A stretch of 64,000 bases of DNA from Saturnia japonica (GCA_033032175.1 CM065324.1:2790001-2854000), one strand, 5' to 3'; counted from the stretch's first letter, positions 10,650-21,915 are shown. Notes: generated from the sequence alone by a model not told the origin. Program-made: numbers and translations.

Positions 10650-11916
10650 CGAGGGCGGCACTGAAAATTTCGGGAATCAAGGAAGTGACACAGCATTACT
10701 ATTTAATAATGTATTTATTGCTTTTCGAAATATTCTCCGCTAAATTTGACACATTTTTCCATACGATGGAACCAATCATTGAAGCAACCAGTCCATTCGG
10801 AAGTTGGGGTCTCCAAAACGGCCTTTTTGTAAGCGTCCACAGCTTCTTCAGGTGATGAAAATCTCTGTCCACGCAATTTATTCTTTATTTTAGGGAAAGT
10901 ATAGAAATCATTAGGGCTTAGGTCGGGGCTGTACGGCGGATGGTCTAATAATTCTTTTGTTCTGTGCGCGGTGTGAGAACTCGCATTGTCGTGATGGAGG
11001 ATGATGCGGCGGTTGCCGTTCTCTTTACGGAGTTCAGAAACGACCTGTGGCAAACAAATGCTAGCATACCATTCTGCATTAACCATTCTTTGTCCCTCAA
11101 GAGGAATAGTCGTAACATGGCCGGTTTTGGAGACAAACGTGGCCACCATTTTTTTTGCAACACTCCGTGAACGAATAATTTTTGTTGGCTTTAACTCATT
11201 TTCGAACACCCCATCTCGTGACTGGTTTTTTGTTTCGGGTTCGTACGCGTATATCCAGGATTTGTCACCTGATACGATGTTGTATACAGCATTTGAGGAT
11301 CCTGCGTGGAATCTTTCGAGAGTTCTGACGCACCAAGTAACGTGAGCCGCTTTTTGCTCTTCACAGAGCGAATGCGGTATCCATCGGGAAAATAACTTTT
11401 TTACACCTAATTGTTCATGCAAGATTATTTGTATTTGACTCATGCCAATGTCTAAAGTTGCCTGAATTTCGCGGTATGTCACATGTTGATCTTCCTCAAT
11501 CAGCTTACGCACAGCATCAACGTTTTCTTGGGTGACTGCAGTTTTTGGACGACCTTGACGAGGATCATCACTGAGCTTGACACGTCCACGTTGAAATTCA
11601 GCAAACCAGCGATAAATTGTGGTTTTGAATGGGGCTTCATCACCAAATGCAGAAATCATCCGGTCAACACACTGTTTTTGTGTTAAACCACTTCGAAAGT
11701 CATAATAAATCATCGCTCTTGAATTTTCTCGAGTCAATTCCATTTTGTCAACGACTAAACAAGTTTGACAAAACCTTATGACAAGACCGAGAATCTTTTT
11801 TTAAATAAATAAATTGTATTCGATTTTTAAAACCAAGGAGTTTTCAATTAAAAAGATTTTAATATGACAGGAACAGTGGAAATATTCCATTCCCGATACT
11901 TTTAGTGCAGCCTATG
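10650..11916 (-). mobile_element. Mariner transposon (DD34D type), nearly full length
   Basis: The terminal inverted repeats align over 30 bases: 10650-10679 starts CGAGGGCGGCACTGAAAA, and the reverse complement of 11887-11916 starts CATAGGCTGCACTAAAAG. Six positions differ and both contain TCGGGAAT. The dinucleotide TA (in fact TATA) flanks both ends, the mariner target duplication. The 1,267-bp length is normal for the family. Diverged TIRs indicate an element that has been in place for some time, although its ORF is open. Confidence 0.9.
10715..11743 (-). CDS. Mariner transposase, open but with shortened catalytic spacing
   Basis: The 342-residue ORF covers a whole mariner transposase, the enzyme that cuts and pastes the element at TA sites. 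The N-terminal paired helix-turn-helix DNA-binding part (about residues 1-115) is followed by a GRP linker (RQGRP near residue 65) and the WIPHSL motif near residue 120. The first catalytic Asp is in SGDKSW, the second in LHHDNASSH and the third in YSPDLSPND. Only 26 residues separate the last two Asp, where mariners have 34. The gap lies between TKE and LLDH and fits an in-frame loss of 8 codons. The first motif also has K where mariners usually have E. The ORF stays open to the C-terminal GEYFEKQ. I expect a DNA-binding but catalytically poor or dead protein. Confidence 0.9.
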   Translation of the reverse strand: MELTRENSRAMIYYDFRSGLTQKQCVDRMISAFGDEAPFKTTIYRWFAEFQRGRVKLSDDPRQGRPKTAVTQENVDAVRKLIEEDQHVTYREIQATLDIGMSQIQIILHEQLGVKKLFSRWIPHSLCEEQKAAHVTWCVRTLERFHAGSSNAVYNIVSGDKSWIYAYEPETKNQSRDGVFENELKPTKIIRSRSVAKKMVATFVSKTGHVTTIPLEGQRMVNAEWYASICLPQVVSELRKENGNRRIILHHDNASSHTAHRTKELLDHPPYSPDLSPNDFYTFPKIKNKLRGQRFSSPEEAVDAYKKAVLETPTSEWTGCFNDWFHRMEKCVKFSGEYFEKQ

Positions 11917-11984
11917 TATAATAATAATAAAAAACCGAAAAAAAGGAAATAAAAAACAATTAACACAAAAGGTATAATTAATTT

Positions 11985-12200
11985 ACACCGACTTCAAAAA
12001 AAGAGGTTCTCAATTCGAATGTAGTTTTTTTATGGATGTTCAGCCATAACTTCTTTGTTTAAGAACCGATTTAGATGATTCCTTTTTCGTTGGAAAGAAG
12101 ACACCTAACGGGTGGTCCGATTTTAATTTCATTTGCATTGTAACTACGAACTCGAAAATACACCTGGGAACTCCTCAAAATCATTGAATGTGGTTTTATT
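11985..12200 (+). repeat. Dispersed repeat family F
   Basis: Opens with ACCGACTTCAAAAAAAG, then GGTTCTCAATTCGAATG, GGATGTTCAGCCATAACTTC, GGTGGTCCGATTTTAATTTC and an end near CTCAAAATCATTGAATG. The same ordered blocks are at 60.49 kb (plus strand) and at 23.34 and 29.31 kb (minus strand). It is a common non-coding lepidopteran repeat. I do not know its class. Confidence 0.55.
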
Positions 12201-12411
12201 TGTTGAAAATTGTAGTACTTGTGATTGTTGTTTTTGCCTTGTTCGGACCAACGCTATTTTATCTATCCATACGTTGCTTGAACTAATAGTATTGGGCCAA
12301 CAAGTGGTACAAGCTTTAGCGTGTAAGCATCATCAACTGCATGATCACATAACATCAAATATAGGTTTCAAATATGGATATACTCTACGAGTTACATACA
12401 TTATCATACAT

Positions 12412-12468
12412 GGCAACAGCCCAAGCTGAGGTTCAACCGCTTTGGCACCCTTACGCTTGTTGCTAATA
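12412..12468 (+). repeat. Non-LTR 3' tail L3, short fragment
   Basis: GGCAACAGCCCAAGCTGAGGTT followed by CTTTGGCACCC and GCTTGTTGCT matches the plus-strand L3 copy at 13.74 kb and the complement of those at 22.0 and 63.7 kb. The poly(A) end is missing. Confidence 0.55.
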
Positions 12469-12714
12469 GAGTTGTGTGCCATTCGCGCTCGTCCAAAAAG
12501 TCCAGAGAAACTTTTTATTTATGAGTTTCTAATTTGGGAAAAAATTAGTTTCAAATCCTTCGACAACCTGAAGTTTACTTTTTAAGAACGATTATCTCGA
12601 AATATACAATTGTTGAGTACTTATATGGCGCTGTCAGTTTAAAATGCTTGAATATGTTGCGCGGAGAGGCGACATTAACGACTTCCCTTTTTGTTAACAC
12701 TCTTTTTTACTATA

Positions 12715-12975
12715 GATCTATAGGCTTGCGTTTGACCACTACCTCGCCTGACAGTAAGTGATGATGTGGTTTACGATGGAGCACGCTTGCCTAGAAGTTA
12801 CCCATTCACTCGTGACTAGACGATACCCAGATTGTAATTATTGGGAAATACAAAATTCGACAAAGCATTCCACTCTTTAGCGGTGCGCATGATAAATGTG
12901 TGGTGGAATATCTACCATAAATCGATGATGCTTCGCCGTGTTTCTTGTCGACCAATGGTGCAAAGGGGACGGGAA
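12715..12975 (+). repeat. Possible LINE-derived fragment
   Basis: CGCCTGACAGTAAGTGATGATG, GAGCACGCTTGCCTAG, a CATTCACTCGTGAC stretch and CCACTCTTTAGCGGTGCG form a series of blocks that I recognise from dispersed lepidopteran retroelement tails. No second copy lies in the window, so the call rests on recall alone. The minus-strand ORF 12806-13003 is not believable as a gene. Confidence 0.3.
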
Positions 12976-13741
12976 AAATAAATTGTGCAATTCCAACGCA
13001 CACTCATATTCGATTTCGCTCCCCATCTAAATAACATACCGCGGGATTTATATGAAAATCGATTTTAAGGAAAGAAACTTCAAAAAGTATTTAAATGCCT
13101 TAAATAACATTTAAATATACCGGCCACCGTAAGCAGCGTGCTCTGTGAACCAAACCAAACCGTGTGAATCCGCTCCCAAAATACTCTACGGGTACATATA
13201 AACATCTGTGAAAGTGAGTTCTCATTTTATGTACATTGCGGCCTTCGCTAAATATAAAAATGAAATCCGTTCATATCAAGCGCATCCAAAACGTAACAAC
13301 GAGGTCACCTTCAATATCATAATGACTGTTTATACGAGTTTATGTTTTATTACACAACTATTTAAAATCCTTAAGGTGTGATTTCAAAACCATACTATTG
13401 ATCGAGCGATCGTGCTATTTACCTATTATTCGTACTATTGAACCGTATAATTGACCCGCCACAACCACCCTCTTCAACGGCAACTCAAGCCTAGGTCCGT
13501 TCCACCAGCATGGATTCCTCGAGCCAGCAGCCGTTCGCGCAATACAGTGATACTGCATTCACTAGCTATCGACATACAAACATGATATTGCACTTTAAAC
13601 ATAAACACCACTCAGGTTGGCTTGTTAGACTTAGACCAAAGTGTCAGATTACTAAATGCATAATATTATAAGCTTGTTTCTTCCTTCCTCCCAGAAGACA
13701 GAAAAATGTATATTTATATAGTTAGTTAGACCGCAACCTAT
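12976..13741. other. No gene seen
   Basis: Mixed-composition sequence without a recognised repeat. Around 13490-13560 it is slightly richer in GC but no coding pattern is evident. Confidence 0.45.
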
Positions 13742-13920
13742 TTGCATGTAACGGCAACAGCCGAAGCCGAGGTTCGGCAACTTTGTCATGCTTGAGCATA
13801 TTGTCGTGCTTTCGCGGCTGAGCGCCTTCCGCGTTCGCCCCCAAGCCCGGCGAAGCTGTTATGGCCTTTAATGGCTCCAGAGCCCCTAAAGCTAACAGTA
13901 TAGTCATTTCGAAAAAAAAA
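13742..13920 (+). repeat. Non-LTR retrotransposon 3' tail, family L3, with poly(A)
   Basis: GGCAACAGCCGAAGCCGAGG, a CTTTCGCGGCTGAGCG block, CCCCCAAGCCCGGCGAAGCTG and AGAGCCCCTAAAGCTAACAG run to a nine-base A tail at 13912-13920. The arrangement is the plus-strand mirror of the copies at 22.0 and 63.7 kb and fits a 5'-truncated LINE insertion. The 61-codon minus-strand ORF here is a shadow. Confidence 0.65.
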
Positions 13921-15842
13921 CACTGTATTATTGACGAGATGCTTTAAAAGTAGTGTTGCTAAAACATCGGTTTCTGGACAATTGTTATATTATTTATCTG
14001 GAAGATAATCTTATTTAATATCTACTTTATATTATTCATCATAAGTTCATTTGATGTACCTTATTATTGTTTTGGTGTACCTATTCTTTTATTTCCAGGA
14101 TACCAATTAATGATAGGTTTATGTATTGATGCGTTTAGATAATTTATAACTTGATAATTTTGGTTTAATAACAGCTTTGTTAATATTTTAGGTCCGTATT
14201 GTTAACATTGCAATATTATGACAATCTCTGTCATTGATAATTCTTTGATAGTAATAGAGCATGCGCGATTAGGAGTTTCTCAGGTATAGACAAATATTCT
14301 ATCCAGGTTCTAGTTTAGCAAAATAAATCTATGATTAGATTTATTTTTAATTTTTAAAATAAGAAAAGTCTAGTAAGATGAAATTTTGAATTCAAACGAA
14401 AACAAAAGAGAAAATTAGAACAGGGAGTATGACAGATTCTTCAGGATGGATCTGATCATGTTTTTTGATTGTACGGCAGACCTTTGAATAGTAGGAACGT
14501 TTATATCATAATTATCCTGTGTTTTGATAAAAACCAAATTATTGTACAACAGACCTGGGAGTCGAAAAGATAGTTTATTTTATAACATATTTATATAGAA
14601 AAGTTATTTTAATTGTTATAATTTATAATTTTAATATTAATATGGGTGAAATACCCTTTGTCAAAACGACAAATACCTACTGAACATTGAAAGAACACTA
14701 CCGGGAAAGTATCACCTGGATTTTGTATTTATAATACAAATAATAACTTTTCCTTTTACATATGAGGAAATCTCAATAGATAAGATATTTGGTGCTGCGT
14801 CGTCTGCTTGAGCAGTGTATCCTGATACGGCCTACACCGTGCTGACTTCTATTCTAGATCCTAGGCAAGGATCTCTACGCTGAGCTGTCGGAACAAGAAG
14901 AACGTCTCGGTTATGGACTTTTAAATTGTGTAATAATAATTTGTAAAACATATATTAACTGAAAATTGTAAGGTATGCTGGAAATTTATACATAACTATC
15001 CTAAACTAAATTATAATCGTAACACAATCGATAATAGTAATGCAGTGTGTGATTTTAGTAACATCAATAGTATTAAATGCATTAAACATTTAATACTGTT
15101 GAATAACATGATTTTATACTTACAATAAAATGCTGATACAATAATGTACCTTGTGTTTTTATGTAGGTATGTGGCAACTCTAATTGTTCCGAAAAAAAAT
15201 GTCTGATTGTGGGTACTGTGCCTATTAAAGTTGTGAATTATAAAAGTATAACGTTTAATTTAATGAACCCAATAAAAGTGATGAACACAAGAAAAGCAAG
15301 GCTTACCGTCCATAAATTATAAGAAATATATATAAACACTAAAAACACACGTAGTTAATTTAATGACAACAGTTTGATACTCCAAGTAAAACAATTTAAA
15401 AATCCACAAACTTCATTATACAATCTAATGGTGATCTTTTTCACCAGCAAAGAGGCACCTAACAAACGAAGTAAAAAAGATGGGACAACCTGTGCGGTGT
15501 CACGCACGCCTAGACTAACTAAGACTCGTGAGAGGCGGGATGGACATCCCGTTTCAGGACCGTAAGAGGTTGCGTCCAGCGAAAAATGCGCCAATAAACG
15601 ACAGTTCACTAGGTTAAACTTTCGGACAGAAGAAGTGAACACAGCTTGAGATGACTGGTGAACATTGTACTATTTTTATTATTGTTTTCCTGTACTTTAG
15701 CATATAGATGGATATAGATAGTTTTAGGTCTTGTTTTTAAGCTACATCCCTCTTTATGATTACAAATGTCTCGCAAATCCATGCACTAGAGTGCAACCCT
15801 AGTCTAGAAAGGTAGAGCACAGAAAATCCCATAGGAAAATTC
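13921..15842. other. No convincing gene; mostly AT-rich
   Basis: About 1.9 kb of AT-rich sequence. At 15430-15620 there is a GC-richer block covered by a 95-codon minus-strand ORF (15355-15642) and a 63-codon plus-strand ORF. Neither shows a domain, signal peptide or splice context, and no second copy is visible. Confidence 0.4.
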
Positions 15843-16027
15843 TCTCTACTTGGAGCAGCCCGACTGGTGGAATACCTCCCCACCCTACAGAAAATCGCAG
15901 CCAAATAACCTTGTGTTGTGTTCCTACGGTGAGCAGGGATTCAGAGCTATTTAAGGACGTTCAAAGTCAGTAATGCGCTAGAGATACCTCTGGCATCAGA
16001 CAGCCCGTAAGATTATTGGCCACATTA
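15843..16027 (+). repeat. Dispersed repeat family M, copy 2
   Basis: CGACTGGTGGAATACCTCC, a CTACAGAAAATCGCAGCC block and AAATAACCTTGTGTTGTG, then a shortened distal part with CATCAGACAGCCCGTAAG and GGCCACATTAG. It stops just before the RTE fragment that begins at about 16033. Confidence 0.55.
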
Positions 16028-16032
16028 GTTTA

Positions 16033-16850
16033 TCATCATCATTATTTCAGACGAAAGACGTTCAGTGCTGGACATAGATCTTCCCTAAAGATCGCAAAAA
16101 AGACCGGTCCCGTGTTGCCCGCATCCAGCGACTTCCCGCAACCCTTACCAAGTCGTCGGACCACCTTGTAGCGGGTCTGCAAACGCTGCGTCTTCCGGTT
16201 CGTGGCTGCCACTCGAGAACTCTTCGGCCCCATCAGCCATTCGTTCTACGAGCAACGTGGCTCGCCCACTGCCACTTAAGTCTAGCTATCCTTAGGGTTA
16301 TTTCGGTGTAGGGTTACCAACCGTACCATAATATGACATAGTATTGTACTATATTTCGAGTCTGCGTACTATATACTGTTGAAAAAATATATAGCAAGTA
16401 CATATGCAAAAATACTTTATTTTCAACACCGAAATCCAACAAACAAACCCTTCATTTTTTTAAATTTTCAACGCTTCTTTACATTAACTTATAACGTTAT
16501 AACAGTTATAACTGATGCGCGAAAGCATGTATCCGAACTCATCGTGTCATAATGCGTTCCGAAGCTCGAAAATACTATATTTCCCCGAAAAAATGTTGGC
16601 AACCCTATGTCGGTAACTTTTGTTCTCCTGCGGTTCTCCTCATTTCTGATTCAATCACACAGAGAAACTTCGAGCATAGCCCTCTCCATTGCCCTTTGAA
16701 TGACTTTCAGCTTTCTTATCAGTTCCATAGCTAGCGACCATATTATGAAATCACTGGCAACACACACTAGTCTAGAACTTTCGTCTTGAGACACTGCGGT
16801 ATCTTGGATGGGAAGATGTTAAGTAGCTTCCGTAGTATTAAAAAAAAAAA
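16033..16850 (-). pseudogene. RTE-type LINE ORF2 C-terminal fragment, split by an insertion
   Basis: Translating the minus strand gives two parts of a lepidopteran RTE protein. Positions 16850 to 16615 encode the LKVIQRAMERAMLEVSLCD region and RRRTKVT. Positions 16307 to 16033 encode WQPRTGRRSVCRPATRWSDD, VAGSRWMRATRDRS and SLGKIYVQH, then a TGA where I expect a Trp codon. Several stops and a frame change show that it is dead. The break between the parts is the 299-bp insert at 16308-16606. The T run at 16846 onward is in the host part and is not the LINE tail. Confidence 0.75.
16308..16606. mobile_element. Small TIR element nested in the RTE fragment (hAT-like)
   Basis: The ends GTAGGGTTACCAAC and the reverse complement of GTTGGCAACCCT form short terminal inverted repeats. 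The flanks are ATTTCGGT (16300-16307) and ATGTCGGT (16607-16614), an 8-bp duplication with one mismatch. Removing the insert and one flank rejoins the RTE reading described above. An 8-bp duplication with an AGGGTTGCC-like end suggests hAT, but the left end has two extra bases, so the class is tentative. Confidence 0.7.
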
Positions 16851-17880
16851 GTCGCAATTCACGCGATTTCGAAGGGGATCTCCCACACTTTTATTACATT
16901 ATAGTAGATTTTATTACCATTGTGCTGCGTGGCCTAATAGTCAGTTGAAAAAATCAATTGAATTGATATAATTAAAGAGTAAAATAAAAAAACAACATAA
17001 ATCTTCTTATAGCATGCGCATATTGTCTGGTTTCCTTGTCTTCATCGCAACAAGGAAACAATTATCACACTACGTAGTTCAATTAGTAAAATTGATGAAT
17101 TTTATAACACCTTGAAGTAAGAGAAAGTTGCCTCTGCAATAACACTACAATCCAAAAAAATTATGTTTAGCTCGATACAGGACCGCAGTGAGAGATTTTG
17201 GAAGGGGTCACAAAATATGTTCATATTTCATCGCAGATCTCTCTCCATATTTCATGTATTCTCGCAAAAAGAAAATGATTAATGTATCAATTATTTTAAT
17301 TACTTTTTCGAAATGAATACATAATCAAGAGTGATAATTTTAATTAAATTTTTATGATTGATACTAGTAACTCGTATTATATATTACTAGATTTAGTGAA
17401 ATCTGGTTTTAGTTTGTATTTCATCCTTTTTATTACTAATAAGGAATTGTAACTGTTTATTTCCCTGGAAATAAATAAAGAAATAAAATTGTAGAAGATC
17501 CCTTCAGTCGTAGCTATGTGTTGACTAACAAAAATATTTACCTCATTTTGTATATACATAGTTAAAATATATTTGTCACATAAACTTATAATATATTTAT
17601 TATATTTGACAGCGGCAATTGACGATGGATTGTTGAAATCAGTGATATCAGTGAGTGTTGACATTATGTACAGTGTTATGTGTTATGTGCTACGATAAAA
17701 TAAAATAAATAAATAAAAATGTATCACTTAAATGCGTTAATCTCTGGAACTAACACTTAGATCTTAGAAATTCTTTTTATGCTTTATAGCTTATTTATTA
17801 AGAAAGATTATAGTTCACACCAATATCCCAAGGAGCAAAGCAGAAACCATGAACTTCAGTCAATATGGCAAACTATAGGC
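16851..17880. other. No gene seen
   Basis: AT-rich. The 95-codon minus-strand ORF at 17377-17664 is low-complexity hydrophobic sequence without a domain. Confidence 0.5.
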
Positions 17881-17976
17881 AAGTATGGGAAGCGAAAACA
17901 ACTATATTGCTACACGAGTGCATAGGAGAGCTAATCGAATACATGAAACACGTGTGAAACCGTAGAGCAAAGCTAG
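17881..17976 (+). mobile_element. Helitron-like 3' terminus
   Basis: CACGTGTGAAACCGTAGAGCAAAG then CTAG at 17973-17976, followed by T. The hairpin is partly decayed. The 5' extent could not be defined. Confidence 0.4.
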
Positions 17977-18660
17977 TATTAATATATACAAGCTCATGTT
18001 TAAAAAAAATTAATACGTTTAGGATGACGGGGGATCAGGAACCTATATTTATAACTTATTCCGCTCCTGTAGAAATTGTATTCAGTCGTACGGTAACGGT
18101 ATCCGTGGCAAAGATGGAAGCGTCGGCAAGTAAAACCTGTTGGGCAACACCAGCAAGCTCTATTGTTAATTATTCAACTAGGTACTTCATAAATACCACA
18201 AACGTGTAGTATTGCTGTTTAGTACTTACAGACGTACATAATGTGGTTTAATGGTTAAGATATCTCTTTACAACGGAATTTAAACTCGCATGAATATAAA
18301 TTTAATTAGACGTTGGTCTCGCCTGTTTGGGATTTGTAATATTGGTTTTCTGCTCGCATAATACAAAGTAACTATAGAGTAACACCCAATAGGTCCAACT
18401 TTTTAAATAATACTGCTTTTGGTGTGTTCAGTAAAGCGTAAAATTGAGAGCTACGCGTGCATTATATGATGGAGGTACGCGACATGACAAAAGAATTATT
18501 TAATTATGTTTTATAAATAACATCAAATTGAAATTTACTTGTACACAATTAGAGAAAAGTTATTGGCAGACGGAATTAAGTTATATTATTGGAGGTATTT
18601 TGTTTTGCAACGCCACAGAAGTATAACTTCTTTCTCGCGTACACAGATTTGTGTATCACA
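17977..18660. other. No gene seen
   Basis: AT-rich sequence with a 61-codon plus-strand ORF (18024-18209) that shows no domain. Confidence 0.45.
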
Positions 18661-18661
18661 A

Positions 18662-18895
18662 TGTGGCGGTACTACCTACATCTGATAGTAAGCACAGTAC
18701 AATCCAAAAACAATGGTGGCCATCGAGAGTTCGGTAATCCACCGCCGTTCGTTGCTGTCAAGCCAGTTCCGCCTCGTCACTGGCTGATCCCAAACCAGGA
18801 CAGACCAAAAGAGAGTCACTTTGGTGAGTCGATTACTGGATATACCCCGATCGATCTCGGAACACGACATGCCTAAGCGTACCTCTATGGCGGGT
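18662..18895 (+). repeat. Dispersed repeat family K, long copy
   Basis: The most complete K copy. GATAGTAAGCACAGTACAATCC and AACAATGGTGGCCATCGAGAG come first, then CACTGGCTGATCCCAAACCAGG and a CAAAAGAGAGTCAC block. The ORFs on both strands here (18589-18876 plus, 18676-18870 minus) are shadows of the repeat. Confidence 0.55.
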
Positions 18896-19013
18896 TTTCC
18901 ATCTGATTGTACAAACCCATGCCAGTTTTCATATACAATTGAAGTTTTATTTTCTGTACTGCTAATTTTATTACCTCTGGATTTCCACTAGGAGCACTAC
19001 TTATAGACACCTA

Positions 19014-19811
19014 CTATCTGCTCGTGCGAATCTCGCTACCCCTGTTCCCGCTTATTATAAAGACAAAAATACTTATTGTGGGTGATCGTTTGAAGATACA
19101 CATAACTATGCTTTCGCTGACTTTTTTCTAGGTATATTTAAGGTCTATAATTATGAACTACATTAATTTGATATATCCCATATGCTTTACTCAGCGTAAG
19201 CCATTTAAGCGTCCTAAAATCGTCGTTTTTCCGAATTGATTTTTAATTGCACAGAACCGTAATTATATTTAAAGTGAAAATTTCTATAGAAAGGTTTGGA
19301 TAGGGAGTAAATTCACGTAAGTCATCATCGACATAGTCACGTGACGTGTTAACGATAAACGGAGTCTTTGTAGAAATATAACCTAAAAATTAAAAACATT
19401 ATTATTTTTTAATACGTACAATTACTATGCAATGTGTATTTTATAGTAATTTAGGAAATATTTTACTAACGTGATAAAACAAATTTGTTGTGTGAAACAG
19501 TTTTGATTTACAAGTTTTAATTTAATAACAAAAAATTAATTTCGATATCCAAAAATAACAACCACTTCTGTAGGCAGTCCTCATGACTGCTTTTTTTCTA
19601 AAATAAAAGTAGCCTCAGTTATTCCATATGAAATCAGCTATCTGCTAGTGAAAGTCCCTTCTAAATCGGTCCAACCGTTTCGGAGATTATCCGGAACAGA
19701 CACACATAAAAAAAATTAAAATTGTTTTTTTTTTTTAATAGTAACGTATACATGTGTAATATGCATTTTGACATTTCAAACAGACCCTACAAATTTATTT
19801 ACTTGTATAGA
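19014..19811 (-). mobile_element. Helitron-like element, family C, long copy
   Basis: On the minus strand it starts TCTATACAAGTAAATAAATTTG, with A just outside, and ends near CTAT/CTAG at 19014-19017. The interior has CCGAAACGGTTGGACCG and CACCCACAATAAGT, matching family C at 40.34 and 53.20 kb in order. The terminal CTAG has changed by one base. At 798 bp it is longer than the other copies, so extra sequence was probably inserted near 19.25-19.60 kb. Confidence 0.5.
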
Positions 19812-20276
19812 TAACGAATACGACATATCGAACGTGTTTAATTTTAAATGTGAATATTGTTTTGATATTGATATGTCTTGACCCCCGACCAACACCTGGC
19901 TCCGTGCCTGGGCAAAATATATTCAATTGCATAGTAACTGTATAAGCGGGAAGTGTGAGCAAGTCAAACTTGTTTCGTGCGACCTACAAGCTGGTGTCAA
20001 ATGTTTTTGAGAACAACTCTATACAAATGGAAAGAATATTATGATGCTCAAATGTTTCCTTCTATCGTAACCCATAGATAATTACAAATTTAATATCATA
20101 TGCATAACACTAACAGATAAGCAATAGGCAGGTTGTGGGTCAGAGAGTTATCCAGAAATAATTAAAAACTTCTACGAATTTTCACCTATGATTGAAACAT
20201 CGCATCGTACAAATGATTAAAAAAATAATTATACCATAATATAAGTACATACTTCTTAATCCAATATTTATATTAT

Positions 20277-20322
20277 CCGTATCGTACCGTACCATATCGT
20301 ATCGTATCGTATCGTATCGTGT
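20277..20322. repeat. CGTAT pentamer microsatellite
   Basis: An imperfect run of CGTAC and CGTAT units ending in four consecutive perfect CGTAT repeats. Confidence 0.8.
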
Positions 20323-20324
20323 GG

Positions 20325-20585
20325 TGCCGGCAGAGTAGAATAGTACCACCCCATATCTTCCCGTGGGTATCGTAAAAGGCGATTAAGGGAGTGTGAGATA
20401 GTACTGACACTTTGTAACTTTTTCACCGTGATACTGTACCATCTGTCCGAGTCCTTCTCCGGTCGTAACGGTCCCCGTTCCACTGGGTCCAGAAGGACAA
20501 GGATGAGTATGTGCACTTTCATATATCCAGCGCATCTGACTGCTTCCGTTTGGTCGCCATGGCAGAAATCGGTCGGAACAATCAT
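20325..20585 (-). repeat. Possible LINE-derived fragment
   Basis: CATATCTTCCCGTGGGTATCG and AAAAGGCGATTAAGGGAG resemble a block seen in antisense lepidopteran LINE sequence. The 123-codon minus-strand ORF (20268-20639) runs through the microsatellite and has no intact domain. The call rests on recall of the motif. Confidence 0.3.
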
Positions 20586-20759
20586 ATCATTATCAGAAAG
20601 CTCGAGAATCAGATTAGACAAAATCATTTTGTATTTCATAGGCAGTCTCTTTATTGAGGAAGATTATATATAGGCTATATAAGATTAACATCACGCTATG
20701 ACCCTTGGTAACAGAGAAGTAACCAATTAAGTCAAGCAACCTGGCAAACTGTAGGAATC

Positions 20760-20940
20760 CTACTAATATATTAAATGTGAAAGGGTGTATGTTTGCATGT
20801 TTGTTACTCAATCACGCTAAAACGGCTGAACGGATTTGAATGAAATTTAGCAGACAGATAGTCTATGACTTGGAATAACACATAGGGTACTTTTTATCCC
20901 GGTATAAGTAATAGTTTCACCAGTGTTACCCTACAAATAT
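20760..20940 (+). mobile_element. Helitron-like 5' portion
   Basis: CTACTAATATATTAAATGTG, TTTGTTACTCAATCACGC, AACGGCTGAACGGATTTG and GAAATTTAGCAGACAG. The same order occurs at 24.47-24.60 kb. The distal part is replaced by the K repeat. Confidence 0.45.
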
Positions 20941-20989
20941 AATAAATGTAAAGTTTGTTTGTTTGTTGTTTGTACTGTTGTAAGTTTTA

Positions 20990-21253
20990 TTTGGACGGTT
21001 AATGTGTTGGATTCATATTGGCATATAATGACAATACCATACAAACAGTGATAAACCCATGTATGATTTTCTTTTGCTTAGTCTTGTTCCGAAATCAGCC
21101 AGTGCATATACAGTAATATAGCGGGGTGATAGGGATCGCCTCCACCATACACATAGTGACAATCCCATCCATGATTTTCTTTTGGTTGTCGTGTTCCGAG
21201 ATCTATCTGTGTATATCCAATAATACGTAGACGAAGTCGCGGGTACCAGCTAG
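20990..21253 (-). repeat. Family K (minus strand, two partial units) ending at a Helitron-like terminus
   Basis: The block with GATTTTCTTTTG then GTCKTGTTCC occurs twice, at about 21066-21092 and 21172-21198, suggesting a local duplication of part of K. The sequence then passes to GACGAAGTCGCGGGTACCAG and CTAG (21250-21253) with T next, a Helitron-type plus-strand end. Confidence 0.45.
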
Positions 21254-21720
21254 TAACACATAATTTACATCCAATACCAGCGAAGCTGTCAAAGCCTGTA
21301 AAGGTCTAGCGATATATTCAGTTCGAAACAAAATATTACATGAACTGTTAATATTAACCGTACATAATTTATGTAATTTACCTGTAATGTAATTATTTAT
21401 GCTGTTATAATAAAAATATAAAATGAAATAAATTGTATGAGCAATAAAGTTTACATTATGCTTTGCAATGGAATACATATTCTATATTATTACTAAATAA
21501 TGAAAGGAGACTATTGCAAAAATAAACTTGCAAGATTACGTTAAAATACATCATGTCTTACATTCTGTGATTCATATTGCTAAATATTTTATTTATATGT
21601 AATCAGAACATAATTTGCGATCTAATTCTAGATTTCAGACATTCATACCGTTGAAATAATTATTCCGTCACTAATGAAAATATTTTTGAATGTTATATGA
21701 ATTAAAAAAATCACTTGTTT
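21254..21720. other. No gene seen
   Basis: AT-rich. The 91-codon minus-strand ORF overlapping here (21203-21478) begins inside a repeat and has no domain. Confidence 0.5.
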
Positions 21721-21721
21721 A

Positions 21722-21915
21722 TTTTATACAACATAGGTGGAAAGCCTGATACTAAGCAGCTACCGGAGCCTGTCACTAGCACATTGCCAACCTTGAACCC
21801 CACTAGCCCAATGAGCTCTGGAAGTCCTATTCACAACAGGAACACAACACTAGGTTGTTTTGATGTGATCTTCTGTAGGGCTAAGGCAATCCACCAGTCG
21901 GACTGCCTCAAGTAG
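21722..21915 (-). repeat. Dispersed repeat family M, minus-strand copy
   Basis: AACACAACACTAGGTTG and GATCTTCTGTAGGG are the complement of the AACCTTGTGTTGTG and CTACAGAAGATC blocks of the family. CCACCAGTCGGACTGCC follows, and the distal part lies to the left. The plus-strand ORF 21715-21915 is a shadow. Confidence 0.5.

Noticed and set aside
10541..11345. Plus-strand ORFs of 104, 68 and 114 codons
   Set aside because: Antisense shadows of the mariner transposase.
12133..12429. 98-codon plus-strand ORF
   Set aside because: It starts in repeat family F and ends in an L3 LINE tail, so it cannot be one gene.
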